Source: Cyanophora paradoxa
Taxonomy: Eukaryota > Glaucocystophyceae > Cyanophorales > Cyanophoraceae
Assembly (NCBI GenBank): GCA_004431415.1
Contig: QPMI01000545.1
Location: 1-64,000 of the forward strand
DNA length: 64,000 nt
Reading direction: 5' to 3'
Each line of letters starts with the position of its first letter. The stretch's first letter is position 1. The notes under the pieces are model-generated. The model was not told the origin of the DNA, did no database searches, and saw nothing but the letters and a program-made list of their open reading frames with translations. Of this stretch, positions 10,501 to 22,399 are shown in pieces. The position numbers were made by a program, and so were the translations under genes.

Positions 10501-12792
10501 CGCCTGCCCTTCCCCTATGGAGATCGAGGCTTCCCGGCCTGACCCCGCCCAGCGCTCTCTCCTCCAGCCCGTCCCCGTCCCGGGCGCGGCCCCGAACCCC
10601 GGCTCCGGCGGCTACTACGGCGGCCGCGGCGTCCTCCCCGCGAACCAGGCCCGCCACCACGCGCCGGCGCCGCCCCAGCCGCAGCGTGCGGCGGGGCCGA
10701 AGACGGAGGGGCCGCACTCGCCGGACGAGAAGGCGGCGCTCTCCGGCCTCCTGGAGATGGGCAGCCTGGCGCCGAGCACGCCGCACGCGCGCCCGTCGGC
10801 GCTGCGGCCCACGATGGAGACCCCCTCGGACCGCTCCTCGCCCATGGCGCCGCTGGCGGACCCCGACACCCCCGCCGAGGCCGCCCACGCCTCGGAGCGC
10901 CCCCTCGCCTTCGCCGTACCCGGTGTCTTGGTCCAGGCACCCTCGCCGCCCGGCCAGCCGCGCGCCGCCCAGGCGCCCGGCACGCCGCCCCGCGGCGCTG
11001 GCACTGGGATACCGGACGCCACGGAGACGCCGGCGGGGGGCAAGCAGCTCCCGCGGACGCCCTCGCCGCCGCCGCGGCCGCCGAGCCCGAGCGCCTTCCC
11101 GAACCTCCACCCAACGGTCAAGTCGCCGCCGCCGCCGCGCCCGTCCGGGAGCCCGCCGCCGGCGCCCTCGGAGGCGGGGGACGGGGATCCGGAGGTGCTC
11201 ATCGACTCGACGACGGAGGCGGCGGGGAGCGAGGGGCAGCCGAGCTCGCCCCGCTCCACCACCACCGCCCGGCCGCCCCCGACGAGCTCGGCCCGCCCCC
11301 GACGAGCACCCGAGGCCGCCCCGGGCCCGGCCCCGCCCCGCCTCCGCTCCCGCTCCTGTCACCGCCACCGCCCCCGCCCCCGCCCCGCCCCCGAGCTCCC
11401 GCACCCCTCTCCCGAGCAGCCTTCCGCCCCCTGTCCGCCCGAGTCCGCGCCTCCGGCTCTGGAGCCCGCGCCCGCCCCGTCCGAGGCCGCCCCGGCACCA
11501 ATGGAGGTCGAGCATCCCCCTTCCGAGGCCGCTCCGGTCCCGGCCGAGGCGGCGCCGGCCCCTGGAGAGGCTGCGCCGGCCCTGATGGAGACCGAGCAAT
11601 CGCCTTCCGAGGCCGCACCGGCCCCGGCGAAGGCGGCGCCCGCGGCGCCCGAGGCGGGGCCTGTTCAGCCAGAGCCCTCGCCTTCCTCGCCAGAGGGCGG
11701 GCCCTCGCAGCCGCCGGCAGCGTCGTGCCAGCCCGAGGCCGCCCACTCCCCCCTGCCGGACGCCGCCCCGGCCGCCTCCTCCGAGGCGGCGCCCGCCTCG
11801 GGCGAGGCTGCGGCCTCCGTCGCGGCGGTCGAGGCGGCGGCGCCATCGGAGGCAAGGGAGGCCGCGCAGGAGCAGCGGCCGGAGCAGGAGGAGCGCGCCC
11901 GGGCCGGCGAGGGCGCCCGGAGCCACAGCAGCCGGAGTCGCCAGTGAAGGCGGAGGGGCACCCCGGCGAGCCGGCGCCAACCGGTGCGGCCGAGGGCGCG
12001 CCCGCGGTCGCCGCCGTCGAGTCGGAGCCGGTGGACGAGGGCTCGGGCTCCCGTCCCAGCTCGCCCCCGCAGCAGCACGCCCCGCCCGCCCGGGCCCCTC
12101 GAGCCGACGCGTCGCCCGCGTCGCGTCGGCCAGCGTCAAGCAGGAGCCCGTGCGCCCTCCCGGCCCCGCCGCCGCGCCCTGCGCCCGCGGCGCCCCGCCA
12201 ACCCGCCCGCAGGATTCCGCCCCTTCCACCGCCGCTGCTGCCGGCGCGGCCGGCGGCTTGGGTGCCCTTGCGATGCTCTCGGAGTACTCGAACGGCGAGG
12301 AGGAGGCCGGCGAGGACTCTGCCGGGCCGTCCGCCTCCCCCGCCCCGACCACGGCCTCCACCCCGGCCCCCGAAGCCTCCTCCGCCCCGGCGCCGAGCGC
12401 CCCCGCCCCCGCTTCCCTCTCTCCCCGCGGCGCCGCCACCTCCTCTCCAGCCCACGCCCCGGCGCCGGCGGCGCCCCTTTCCCCATTTGGCCGGCCGCCC
12501 CTCAACGGCGCTACCAAGACGGTCCGTTGCGCCGCGCACTCGCGGCCCGCGCCGCCCGCCTGACGCGCCACAGGAGAAGGAGAGAAGCAGCCCCGAAAGC
12601 CTGCACCCTTTGAAGAAGCGCCTGGTGGGCGCCTACTCCGGGGCCCCCGAGCCACCTCCATCCATCTTACGGAGTGGGCCCAACGGCGCCCACGACGCCT
12701 CCGGCAAGGCGCGCCCGCCCAACGGTCACACCCAAGCCCGGCCGGCGGCCTCCCGGCCCCTCCCGCCCAACGGGATGAATGCGAAGAAGTGA
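7549..12792 (+). CDS. DOT1: SAM-domain DOT1-type histone H3K79 methyltransferase
   Basis: Start: ATG at 7549 (MRAWTVEDVANWL). Exons 7549-7648, 7712-7823 and 7876-7946 join in frame, coding for a SAM domain of about 65 residues (WTVEDVANWL through INGERLIKIS to LGIGKIQ). Exon 4 (7998-9042) is a charged linker with poly-Gly and a KE-rich helix. The catalytic core runs over exons 9101-10256, roughly residues 445-680. It has the DOT1 features VYGEVLAPLV, the SAM-binding loop DIGCGWGNVVFQ (residues 506-517), GIEVRKDLHE and VFMNNFVFPEDIS, then FRWPFRHFRTRENVVSWT. The enzyme should transfer methyl groups from S-adenosylmethionine to histone H3 Lys79 in nucleosomes. The last 700-800 residues are disordered Pro/Ala/Glu-rich, with VKAEG and VKQEPV sumoylation-like sites, ending in a conserved-looking exon (12592-12792). 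Introns after exons 7, 8 and 10 use GC donors. Splice sites between 11.8 and 12.2 kb are uncertain. Confidence 0.88.
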
Positions 12793-13552
12793 GCGTTGGA
12801 CCTGATTCCTTGTTTCCGCTCGTCCCCTGCTGCCCCTGCGCCCTCTGCGCTCCCCTTTTTTCTGAGCGCGCGAGGCGGCCTCTCGGACAGTAGATGTGCT
12901 TGTACCTATCCACCAGATTTCTACTATTTCCTAGTCTCCATTGCCAGCCTGCGCTTCTTTTTCTCGGCTTCCTCTCGCGGGGGGCTTCAACGTAGTTCCG
13001 CTGCTCTTCAGACTCTGAGGTGTAGTCGTGTTTACTGATGATCGTGCCCTGAACGCCGAATATTAATACATGTACATGTCGCTGCCGGCGCTGCCGGCGC
13101 CGCCGCCTCTAGCTAGCGCTGCCGGCGTGCAGCGCCTGTTCCTGCGGGCCAGATATCGATCGGGCGACGACGACGTCGACAGGTCGCTGTGTCGTGCGGG
13201 CTGCGGTCGACCGTTAACGTTGGACGGGGGGGGATCGACGTCGTTGCCGTCGTTGCCAAATTCGCTGATCAATGATCTTGATCATGATCGAAGCTCGAGC
13301 TCAGCGGCTGAGGCTGAAGGCAGGTCGCGAGGTGGGGGGTACAACACCACACACCAAAGCCAAACACAGCATTCTTCAGCTCGCAGCACAGGCACTAGCC
13401 AGCGGTGTAAACGCGTAGCGGGAGGTATTGTGAGCACTGTAAGATCAGTCCTGGAAGCTCGCGAAGCCGTGCTCCTGTCATACCCATCGGCGGCACAACG
13501 GCATAGCAGCAGCCCGCTTGATCGTATCTGATTTAGTCGGCAAGCCGCAAGC
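12793..13552. other. Intergenic region upstream of the heliorhodopsin gene
   Basis: This 760-base interval has lower GC than the genes. It is rich in short palindromes (GATC, CATG, CTAGCTAG, TACATGTACATG near 13068). It probably holds the DOT1 3' end and the heliorhodopsin promoter. No convincing ORF is seen on either strand. Confidence 0.4.
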
Positions 13553-15023
13553 ATGGCGACGGCGGCGGCTCCGGCCTCGTCCTCGCAACTGCCAATGTGA
13601 GTCGAGCTAGGTGGAGTTAGAGTGCATCCGAGCTGAAGCTAGCTGCTCCAAGTAAAACAGCTAGCTTGTCTTGCTGCTCCCGCCCAGCCCAGGATCGGCC
13701 AGGGGCCGCTCGTTGGCGCGAGTTGAAGCTGACGCTTGGACGCCGCAGGACGAACATGGAGAACGCAACAGATGTCGCGGAATATGAGGAATGGGAAAAG
13801 ACGCGGCCTGTATTCGATCTGGGCAAGCAGCGGCGCCTGGTCCGCCCCGCCGCCGTCGGAAGCACCCGCCCTTTACTCCTCCTGATGGGGCGCCCCGACC
13901 GCGCAGCGAGTCGCGAACATAGTGCTGGCCGTCTTGCATCTCGCGACATCGTTGGCACTGTACGGGGCGACACACCAGAACAAAGACAGGACGGCGGCAC
14001 GCCCCTCCCTCCGCCGCCCCGCCCCCGGACTCGCCCCGCCCCGGCTCACGTCCCCCGCAGTACCCCATATTCAGCACCTTCACGGCGGACCCGAAGCTGA
14101 CGAAGATCTGGCCGTCGTTCTTCGTGCCGGGAGTCAAGAAGGTGGCGACGGCGCACCTGGGCTTCTTCTCGGCGACCTTCCTGCTGCTCGCGGCGGTCGA
14201 CCACGCCGCCGTCGCCCTCCCCGGCCTCAACGCCGTCTACAACCGCATGCTCTCCCGCAACACGGTGCGCCGCCCCGCCGGCCCCGCCGCGCCCCGCCGC
14301 GCCGGGCCCGCCCCGCCTCACCGCCCCCGGCGGCAGAACTTCTTCCGGTGGATCGAGTACACGTTCAGCGCCTCGATCATGCGCGTCGAGATCGCCATCC
14401 TCTCCGGCGTCGCCGACATCCACACCCTCTGGTGCATCTTCGGCCTCACGTGCGCCCCCGTACCCCCCACCGCTTCCCCCCCCCCACCTTCGCATCCTCA
14501 CGTACCCCCGCAGGGCCGTGACGATGCTGATCGGGGCGATCTTCGAGGGGGAGAACCGCGCCTACTTCGGGAGCATCCTGGAGTCGGAGAGGATCCGGTG
14601 GACCACGTACTGGATCGGCTTCGTGCCCCACTGCTTCGCGTGGGCCGTTATCCTCTGGTGCGCTCCCCGCGCCCGCCCGCCCGTCGCCCCTCACCCCCGC
14701 GCCCTTGACCTCCCGTACCCCTCAGCCACTTCTTCCGGAACGTGAACGTGGCGGGGGCGCCGGGCTTCGTCTGGGCCATCATTGCCCTCGGTGCGTACCC
14801 CCGCGGGCGCGATTCGCCGGCGGGGCGGGGCCTGAGGCCGGGGCGGGGGTACGCGTGCGCAGAGATCGTGCTGGACGCTGCGTTCGCGATGAACCTGGGC
14901 TTCCAGTGGCTCAACCTCGGGCCCTGGCGCGACTACGTCTTCGGCGAGTGGATGTTCCTCCTCCTGAGCCTCACCGCCAAGCAGCTCCTCGCCTGGATAG
15001 CGTACGGCGGCGCCTCCCGGTGA
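13553..15023 (+). CDS. Heliorhodopsin
   Basis: Eight exons (13553-13596, 13749-13839, 13907-13996, 14061-14264, 14337-14449, 14514-14657, 14726-14790, 14863-15023) splice in perfect phase to 303 residues, close to the family's usual length. There are seven hydrophobic segments. Helix 3 carries RWIEY with Glu150 at the counter-ion position, followed by SASIMRVEIA. Helix 7 carries LSLTAKQLLAW with Lys290 as the retinal Schiff-base lysine. These two signatures define heliorhodopsins as opposed to type-1 rhodopsins. APGFVWAI before helix 6 is also typical. The protein should bind all-trans retinal in a membrane. Heliorhodopsins sit with the N-terminus inside and show no clear ion pumping; signalling or enzyme-regulation roles have been proposed. 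The hydrophilic N-terminal extension of about 45 residues (MTNMENATDVAEYEEW) is long for the family. Intron 3 appears to use a GC donor at 13997. Confidence 0.93.
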
Positions 15024-15732
15024 CGTGACCTACACTACTATAGTAGTACTTACATTTTAGTGATAGCGCAACCCTAGGCGCCAGGTAGTAGCGTTTCAGC
15101 ATTACTTGATTCGTTCTGTGATATAATTCAGCTCACTCCTTCTGTTCTGGCTGCTAGCGCCCGGGCAGCCGCGCCCGCAGCCTGCAGGGCCGGTCGAGAG
15201 CGCGGTGGGGCATGCTGGGCGCCCGGACTGAAAGAGCTCCGAGGCTCGGCGCGGATCAGCGCATTGCCAAGTTGCGCGCTGAAATTGAGCGCCGTTAAGC
15301 GAGGATAGAGTACGGCCGGCTTAAGCTTCGCCTCGCGAATTACATTCATATACGTACTACGTATACGGTATATATACGTATACGTATAAATTTGATCGAT
15401 GTACATGTCGACGTACGCGTCGACATCCGATGATCGAGCTTGCAGATCTGGGGGTAGCCAGTTGAGAGCCCCAGCCGCTGAGCAGATCAGCTCCCGTTCG
15501 ATTCTCTGTTAGCTTTGCCTGCTTTGCTTCTCAAACCGCGCTGGACCCAGCTGCCGTGCCGCCCAAAGGTCGTCGGTTCCTCCGAGCCCGCCGGCCGTCA
15601 TCGTCAGGGCGCCGGGTCGTAGCCTCGAGCTCTGACCGCGGCAGCGACTGCGTGCGATCAGGAACATGATCAATCGCTTATCCTAGCCATTTAGGATCAC
15701 AGGGTTGACCTCGCGGTCGCCTTCGTCGGTAC
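15024..15732. other. Intergenic region, AT-richer with alternating TA/CG palindromes
   Basis: The interval downstream of the heliorhodopsin gene holds TACGTATAC-type alternating purine-pyrimidine sequence at about 15345-15420 and GATC/CGATCG palindromes. No gene is recognisable. It must contain the promoter of the gene starting at 15733. Confidence 0.4.
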
Positions 15733-18510
15733 ATGTCGGCGTTCAAGGCTCCGACGGCGGCGGGCGGAGCCGACGAGCTCGAGGACGCCAGCCTGGAGCG
15801 CATCGATCTCAAGCTAGAGAAGCTTGCGCAGATCGTCGACCGGGTGCGCGCCCTTCTCGTCCTCTCGCAGCTTGCAGCCAACCTCCAGTGCCTCCACACG
15901 CGCAGGCGTCGAACCCCCTTCAGGATGCTTCGACGCTGAGCACAGCGAGGCGCCCTCCGTCGCGCTCGTCGACGATGTCGATCCCTCCGGCGGCCGCGGC
16001 CTCCGAGTGGACGAGCGCGGCGCGGGCGCCGGCGTTCCGGGCACGGCCGCGGACCGCATCGTGGAGCTCCGGGGCAGGGCCCGCCCGGGCAGACCTACGC
16101 CTTCCCCTCTCTTCCTCATTTTCCTACGGCCCCAACTTCGAGCGGCGCGAGCAGCAGCCGCCCGAGGAGCCGCCGCCGGGCGCGGGGACGGACCCGGAGG
16201 GGGCGAGCCCCTCCTCCCGGTCCCCGGCCTCGGGTGCCTCGGGCGAGCACGCGCCTCCCGTCGAAGAGCGCGAGAAGGCCTTCGTGCGCACCTCCCCCGC
16301 CCGCCTGCCCGCCAGCTCGCCCGCCCGCCGCCCGCGCCTGAGCCAGCCCCGGGCGCGGCGCGCAGGTGCGCGACTTCTCTGCCATCCGCGACAAGATGCG
16401 TGCGCACCGCCCCGGCCCACCTGCCCCGCCACCTCCGCCGCCCCCTGCCCCCTTGACGGCCCGTCCCCGCCCCGCTGCCCGCCCACAGGCCAGTCGAAGG
16501 TTTGGAAGGTGCGGGCAGCATCCCTCCCCTCCCCGCTCCTGAGCCTGCGCGCCTCGAAGCTAAGCGGGGCGGGGCGCAGTTCGAGGGGCACACGACGCTG
16601 GAGTCGGGCGAGCCGGTCGTGGGCCACCTCGAGGAGTCCGAGCTCAAGTTCTACCGGCGAGGCCCAGCCCGCGCCCTCCGCCGGCGCTCGGGCTCACGGC
16701 CGCCCCCGCGCCGCGCTCGCAGGTTCGACATGCCGAGGGGCGCCACGCGCGTCGTGGTCCGCCTTTTTGCCCTCTCGGGGAACCCCGACCTCTACGCCAG
16801 CTACCAGCACGAGATGCCCAACCTCGTCCGCCCGTACCCCCCCGGGGCCTCCCCCCCGTCCCTGATCCCTCCACCGCCCCCCGCCAGACGCAGCACCAGT
16901 TCGCGTCTGCGAACGAGGCGCGCAAGCGCCACCCCCTTCCCTGCCCGCCGCTGAAGCGCGCTCGAGCAGGGGGACGACGAGATCACGATCTCCGACGGCG
17001 ACGCTGGGTGGCGGCCGGACCCCCTCTTCGTCTGTGCGCGCGCGCTCGTCCCGTGCCGCCGTACGCGCTTAGCGGGGACCTGACGTGCCCCCCGCGCAGC
17101 GGTGCGCGGGCAGACGCGGTGCGAGTACCGCCTCGCGGTGCACGCGTCCACCTCCGCCCTCCTCGCCCCGCACAAGTGACTCCGCCCCGCCCCGGCGCCC
17201 TGCCCCGCCCCGCCCCGCCCCGCCCCGCCGCTCACTCGGGCGGGCAGGGAGGTGGCGGGGCGGTGCCTGCCGGGCATGCCGGCCTACTACCGCTTTCTCG
17301 TCGCCGAGCCCCGCATGGCCGCCCACATCCAGCTCCGTGCGCGCCGGCCGGCCGCTCCCGGCCCCGCCCCGCCGCCGCTCAGGCTCCTCCACGGGCATGC
17401 AGATCAGCGGGCCGAGCTCGAGGGGGGCCCGCAGCTCGCGCTGTACGTCTCGACGAGCGCCAAGTACCCGTCGCCGGAGGAGAGCGAGTGGCGGGCGCTG
17501 GACGCCGCGCGCGACGGCGGCCTCCTCATCGACCCCGCGCACCCCGCCTTCCGCGCCGGCTGGCTCTACGTCGCCGTCGACGCCGCCGGCGCCGGCCCCG
17601 CCGCGGCGTTCCGCATCTCCGCCGGCCAGAGGAAACGCGCGCCCCGCCACGCGCGCGCCTGCCTTATATGCGGCGCGCTCTGAACGAAGGAAGGGCGCGG
17701 GGCAGTGCCGGGCCCGCTGCTGGACAAGGGCGTCATTCACGGAATCGCCACCGCCGTCGCCGGCGGCTTCTTCGCCCGAGTCCGTGTACCCCGCCCCGCC
17801 CCGCCCCGCCCCGCCCCGCCAGGCCTTGGTCCGAGCCGCGGCGCCCGCCCGCCCGCCCTTCCCGCAGCTAGCATCGCTCTCCTCACCGGCGGACCGAGAA
17901 GGGGAGCGCGAGGCGGCCGCCGCCGGGCGGGTGCCGCCGCTGCGGGGCCTGCCCCCGAGCCCGAGCGCCTCTGCGCCCCGGCCCCGACCTCGCCCCGCGA
18001 GGCGCCCGGGCGGGCGCCCTCCGTCCCGGCAGCGCCAGCGCGACCTCCCCGCGCCTCCCGCCCTCCGCCTCCCTCCGCGCGGCGCCGGCGGCCGCGCCCG
18101 ACGCGGGGCCCACCACCCGCACCCCCGCCGGGGTCCCCCGCGACGAGGCGGCGCCGGCGCGGCAGCCCTTCGCCGTCCCGACGCCGCGGACGCACGCATC
18201 GCCCCGGGCGCTCGTCGCGGCCGTCCGCTACGCGAGCGCCTCGTTCGCGTCGCCCCGGCCCGCCACCAGCGCCGGCGCCGGCGCCGGCGCGCCGCGCCTC
18301 CCGGGCGCAGCTGCGCACGCGGCGGCCCCGCCCGCCCCGGCGCGGGGCGGCATCCGCAGCCGCTCCTTCGGCGAGGCGCACGCGATGTGGGGCCCCGCGC
18401 CGCCGGGGGCCAGGGGCACCGGGCCGCGGTACTCGCTACCCGGGGGCGGGGCGTCGGCAGGCGCCCACCTGGCGACTCTGCTGGAGCACCGGGCGCCGGC
18501 GTACACGTGA
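15733..18510 (+). CDS. Putative secreted or surface protein with PPC-like beta-sandwich repeats
   Basis: The proposed start is ATG at 15733 (MSAFKAPTAAGG, then a Leu/Asp-rich helix). A Pro/Ser-rich linker occupies about 15.9-16.35 kb. Several short exons then code for one repeat: FEGHTTLESGEPVVGHLEES (about 16580-16650), VVVRLFALSGNPDLYAS (16750-16800), FASANE, then GDDEITISDGD (about 16970) and CEYRLAVHAS. A second, diverged copy runs AYYRFLVAEPRMAAHIQL, then PQLALYVSTSAKYPSPEESEW, then GWLYVAVDA (17270-17590). A beta-strand-rich unit with D-x-DLY and a closing Y/R-x-x-V-x-A strand resembles pre-peptidase C-terminal (PPC) domains. No signal peptide is visible at the chosen start, so an upstream exon may be missing. 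The C-terminus (about 18220-18510, ending RAPAYT) is Ala/Gly/Pro-rich. Family assignment is tentative. Confidence 0.5.
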
Positions 18511-18922
18511 CGGCAGGCCGCTGGGCCGGCCGCGGATCCGCGTCGCGCCATACTAGGCTCCGCTCCCTTGAGCCCCCTTCTAGCTATCGATATTGTATCA
18601 CGTATCTATACTAACTCCGAGTTCGCTGGCGGCTACGTGCTCCCCAGCTGCAGCGCGTTCTTTTGCTTCCTTGAGGGGGTACAGGAAAGAAAGCTTGTTA
18701 GGGCTAAGCGGAGCACCGAAGCACGCGGCCGCGAAAACCTGAACACAAGCGTTGGACACTGCTAAAAGGCATTTGAACACTGCGAGGCAGCCTGCGCGAG
18801 TCTGGTAGACATAGCTAAACACATCGCGCCAGCGGCCTGCACCCTAGCTCCGCCAGAGTGGGAGCAGGTCAGAGTAGCTAGAGAAGGCAGCGGAAAGCGT
18901 TCATAGGCGGCGCGGCCATGCC
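18511..18922. other. Intergenic region upstream of CEP104
   Basis: About 410 bases without a supported ORF lie between two + strand genes. Composition is mixed and there is no repeat of note. It should include the CEP104 promoter. Confidence 0.4.
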
Positions 18923-20429
18923 ATGCCGGCCGCACTTCCCTTCCGAGTCGTCTTCTGCAGCTCAGAGGACGAGAAGCATCCAGCGAGCAATCTAGAGCCA
19001 GGAGGAGAGTCTGGCAGCTCAGATGGCTGGAGCTCCAGGAGGATGCCAGCCTACCCGGTGCGCCCAATCCAGTGCCGAGTCGCCGCCCCACCCGCTGAAG
19101 CCGCCCCGCAGGTCAAGATCGGCATCAAGTTGGAGAAGACATGCAGGATAAAGGCTCTGCGTGTGGTGAGCGGCTCGCGTCGCTCCCCCAGGCCCCGTAG
19201 CTAAGGGCCCCGCTTGGGGCCCCGCCGCCCCGTTGCAATCGCTGAACTGAAGCGGCCGCCGCAGCTCGCGCACGAGAGCAAGATCGCGTCGCTGGTGGAG
19301 GTTTTCACCGGGCAGACGGGGCTCGGGAAGACGCGGTGGCTGAGGATAGGCAACTTCGTGCTGGACGCCAACGACAAGACGCAGCACATGGCGCGCGAGA
19401 TGAAGACCGTCTACCTCAACGTCGTCTGCGACGTCATAACGCTCCTCTTCCACAAGGCAGGCCGCCCCGCCGCCCGCCCCGCCGCCCGCCCGCCCCCTTC
19501 GCGCGCCTCCTAACGCTCGCCCCCCCGCCCGCGCGCAGTGCTACCTCGTGCGCAGCGCCCCCGGCCCTGCTCTCGCCCGCCCCGCGCGCGAGCGCGCGCC
19601 CCGCTGAGCCTTCCCGCCTCGCGCCGCGCAGAACAAGTTCAACCTGGACCTGCAGGTCGGCCTCGTGCAGCTGATGCTCATCGGGGACCCCGTGCGGGAG
19701 CCCGGGGGCGGGGCATCCCCGAGGAGGAGCCGCCCCTCGAGGGCGCCGGGCCGGCCCCAAGGCGCCCCCAGCGTGGCGCCCATCCCGGAGGCCAGCCCGG
19801 CCGAGGAGGCGGGGGGCGCCCCCGCGGCGGGGGCGGCGCCGGGCGGCGTGGACGCGGGGGAGGTGTACGGCGGGGAGCGCCTGAGGCAGCTGCAGGCTCG
19901 CAAGGACGCCGCCGTCCGCGCCGAGGACTTCGGTGCGTTTTTAAGGGCGCCACGGCCGCCCCCGCCGTGCTTACTCGGCCCGCGCAGACGAGGCGAAGCG
20001 GCTGAAGCGGTTCATCGACCTGGCGCTGGAGGCCGGGGCCCGCCTCCAGCAGGCCGAGCAGCGCCGGCAGGACTGCGTCGCCGCCGAGGACTTTGGCGCG
20101 CCCCGTTGCGGTCGGCTTTCTCGCGCGCTCGCTCGCTCACGCGGGGCGGGCCGCAGACGGGGCGAAGGATGCCAAGGCCGAGGTGGAGCGGCTGCGGGCC
20201 GCCGTCGACGCCGCCCTCGCCGGCCGGGCCGCCGCCCCCGCCCCGCCGCCCTCCTCCCACGGGCGCGCCCGCCCGAGGGCATGCTGCCCCCATCGCCCCG
20301 GCCTCCCACGCCGTCGCGGACTCCGAGCGCGCCCCGCCGGCCCCAGCGGCCACTCCGCCTCCCTCCCGCCCCTCCCCCGGCCCGCCGCAGCGGCGAGCTC
20401 CCCGCCCGGCCCGACCCTCCGCCCCCAGT

Positions 20430-20460
<31 letters not shown>

Positions 20461-22399
20461 TGCGCCCTCGCCCCTGACGCCGCCGCCGCCGCCGCAGGCC
20501 GCCCCAGTGGACTACGACGGGGACGAGCGGCCGCTGCCGGCCCTGCAGAGGAGGCACGACTCCGGGGCCGGCGGGCCGGGCGACCCTCGGCGCCGGGCGC
20601 GGCGCCGGGGGCGGGGCGGGGGACGGCGCGGGGAAGCCCCCCGACGACGAGCGGCCCAACCTCGCGGTGCGCCCCCGCGACCCGAGCGAGCGCGCGCGCG
20701 CCCGTCCGCGCTCCAGCTCACGCCGCCGCCTTCGCCTTCGCCGGCAGAACCGGGAAGAGCTGCGGGAGGCTGTCGAGATGTTCGGGGAGGACGTTGTGGC
20801 CGACCTGCACGCCAAGGCCTGGCCCAAGCGCGAGGCGGCCCTGGCGCGCATGGCCGAGGCCGCCCAGTCGCTCCCGCAGGAGGCGGGGGCCATCCTACGC
20901 GTCTGCCGGGGCCTCCTCAAGGGCGCCCTGAAGGACAAGATCGCGCAAGTCTACGTGAAAGCGCTGGAGCTGGCCCGCATGCTCGCCGACGGCCTGGCGC
21001 CGCAGGTCCGGCGCGCCGAGGCCCGCTCGGCCTTCGACGCCGTCGTGGAGGCCATGCTCCAGCGCATGGGCGACACGAACCTGCGGCAGCGCGAGTGGGC
21101 GGCGACGAACGAGACGCTCCTCCACTTCGCGCGCTCCAAGGCCCTCGGGCCGGGCGCCGTGGCGCCGCTGGCGGTGGGCGGCGTGGCGGCGGCGGGGCAG
21201 CAGTGGCGGCCCGTGATGGCCCGGCTCTCCCTACTCCAGCGGCTCCTGCCCGAGTTCAAGATCAACGTCCACCCGGGCCTCTCCGCAGACGGTGCGATGC
21301 GATGCGCGCGTGGCGCCGCCGCCGCCCCCGCCGCTGACCGCGCGGCAGCGATCGTGCCATTCGCGGTGGCGGCGCTGGGGAGCGCGAACGCGGAGGTGCG
21401 GCAGGGGGCGGTGCGGACGCTGGCGCTGGTGGCGAGCCTCGGGGGCAAGGAGGCGCGGGAGCGCGTGCGGGGCGCGCTGCGCGTCGCGGGCAAGGAGCGG
21501 GAGAAGCACGCGGAGAACGTCGAGCGGGCGATCGCGGAGATGGACGCGGCCGCCGGGCGCGGCGCCGAGACGCTCGAGGCGATGGAGGCGGCCGGGCGCG
21601 AGGTCGGCCCCGGCGCCGGCGCCGGCGCCTCCCCGACGCACGCGCGCGGCGGGGCGCGCCGGAGCGTGGAGGGCCTGCCGGGGGCGGGCGGGGAGCTGGC
21701 GGCGGCGCGGCGGGTGCACGAAGGGGCCAGCGCGGAGGTGATCCAGGCCCAGCTGGAGGCCCTCCAGTCCGCGGTCATCGCCCCCGCCGCCGCCAAGAAG
21801 GGGCCCCCGCGCACCAAGAAGCCCGGGCCCGCCGCCCCGCCGCCCCAGGCGCGCAGCTCCCCCGCCCCATCCCCCCACCCCCCGCGCCGGCTGCCGCGCG
21901 CGTACCCCCGCCCTCCCGATCCGCGCCAGCTGATTTGCGCGCGTACCCCGGGCAGACGGTGAAGCGAATCGCGCCGCCGGACTCGCCGGAGCTGGTGGGC
22001 GAGTCCATACAGATCCCCGAGGCGCCCTCCGCCTCCGCCTCCGCCTCCGCCGCGCCCCGCCCCGCCAACCGGCGCGCCTCGGCCGGCGGCGAGGCGGAGA
22101 CGAAGATCCCCGTGCCGCGCACCGACTCGGCCCTATCGCCCGAGCGGGCGCGCCTCGTGCAGACGCCGCCGGGGGAGACCCCGGTGAGGTCGCGCATCCC
22201 GCGGGCCCCCTCGATGATCCGCACCAGCGCCGCGTCGGATTCGGCCGGCGCGTCCCCCGCGCCGGCCCCGAAGGCCCCTCCCCCCGACGCCGACGCCGGC
22301 GCCGACGCCGACGGGGCGCCCGCCGGCGCCGGGCCCGACGAGGGCGCCGCGCCCGACGCTGGCGCTCCCGCCCCCGCCGCATCCGAGGCCGCCCCCTGA
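18923..22399 (+). CDS. CEP104: CEP104/FAP256 ciliary-tip microtubule protein
   Basis: The ATG at 18923 gives PFRVVFCSSEDEKHPASNL and a GW-S-R-x-x-YP motif, the start of the CEP104 N-terminal jelly-roll domain. Exon 1 (18923-19165) joins exon 2 (19265-19456; LAHESKIASLVEVF, then TVYLNVVCDVITLLFHK). A 9-base microexon (19539-19547, Cys-Tyr-Leu) follows, then exon 4 (19632-19933; NKFNLDLQVGLVQLMLIG). Coiled-coil exons carry the paired phrases AVRAEDF-DEAKRLKRFI and CVAAEDF-DGAKDAKAEV. After a Pro-rich linker with VDYDGDERPLPAL comes a helical TOG domain (about 20750-21300; ELREAVEMFGEDVVADL, KREAALARMAEA, LQRMGDTNLRQRE). CEP104 binds tubulin and EB1 at the tips of cilia and controls their length. 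The C-terminal 250 residues are disordered and end at TGA 22397-22399. The human zinc-finger region was not identified. Confidence 0.88.
19539..19547 (+). other. CEP104: 9-base microexon in CEP104
   Basis: TGC-TAC-CTC is preceded by GCGCGCAG and followed by a GTGCGC donor. Joining it between the exon ending HK (19456, GC donor) and the exon starting NKFNLD (19632) restores the family's HK-xxx-N-x-NL phrase with no frame change. Skipping it would remove three residues in frame. Confidence 0.65.

Noticed and set aside
10172-12913. A 913-residue open frame on the - strand
   Set aside because: It is the antisense shadow of the disordered, very GC-rich DOT1 tail. Its product is Arg/Gly/Ala noise without domains, and the + strand frame joins the DOT1 core through good splice sites.
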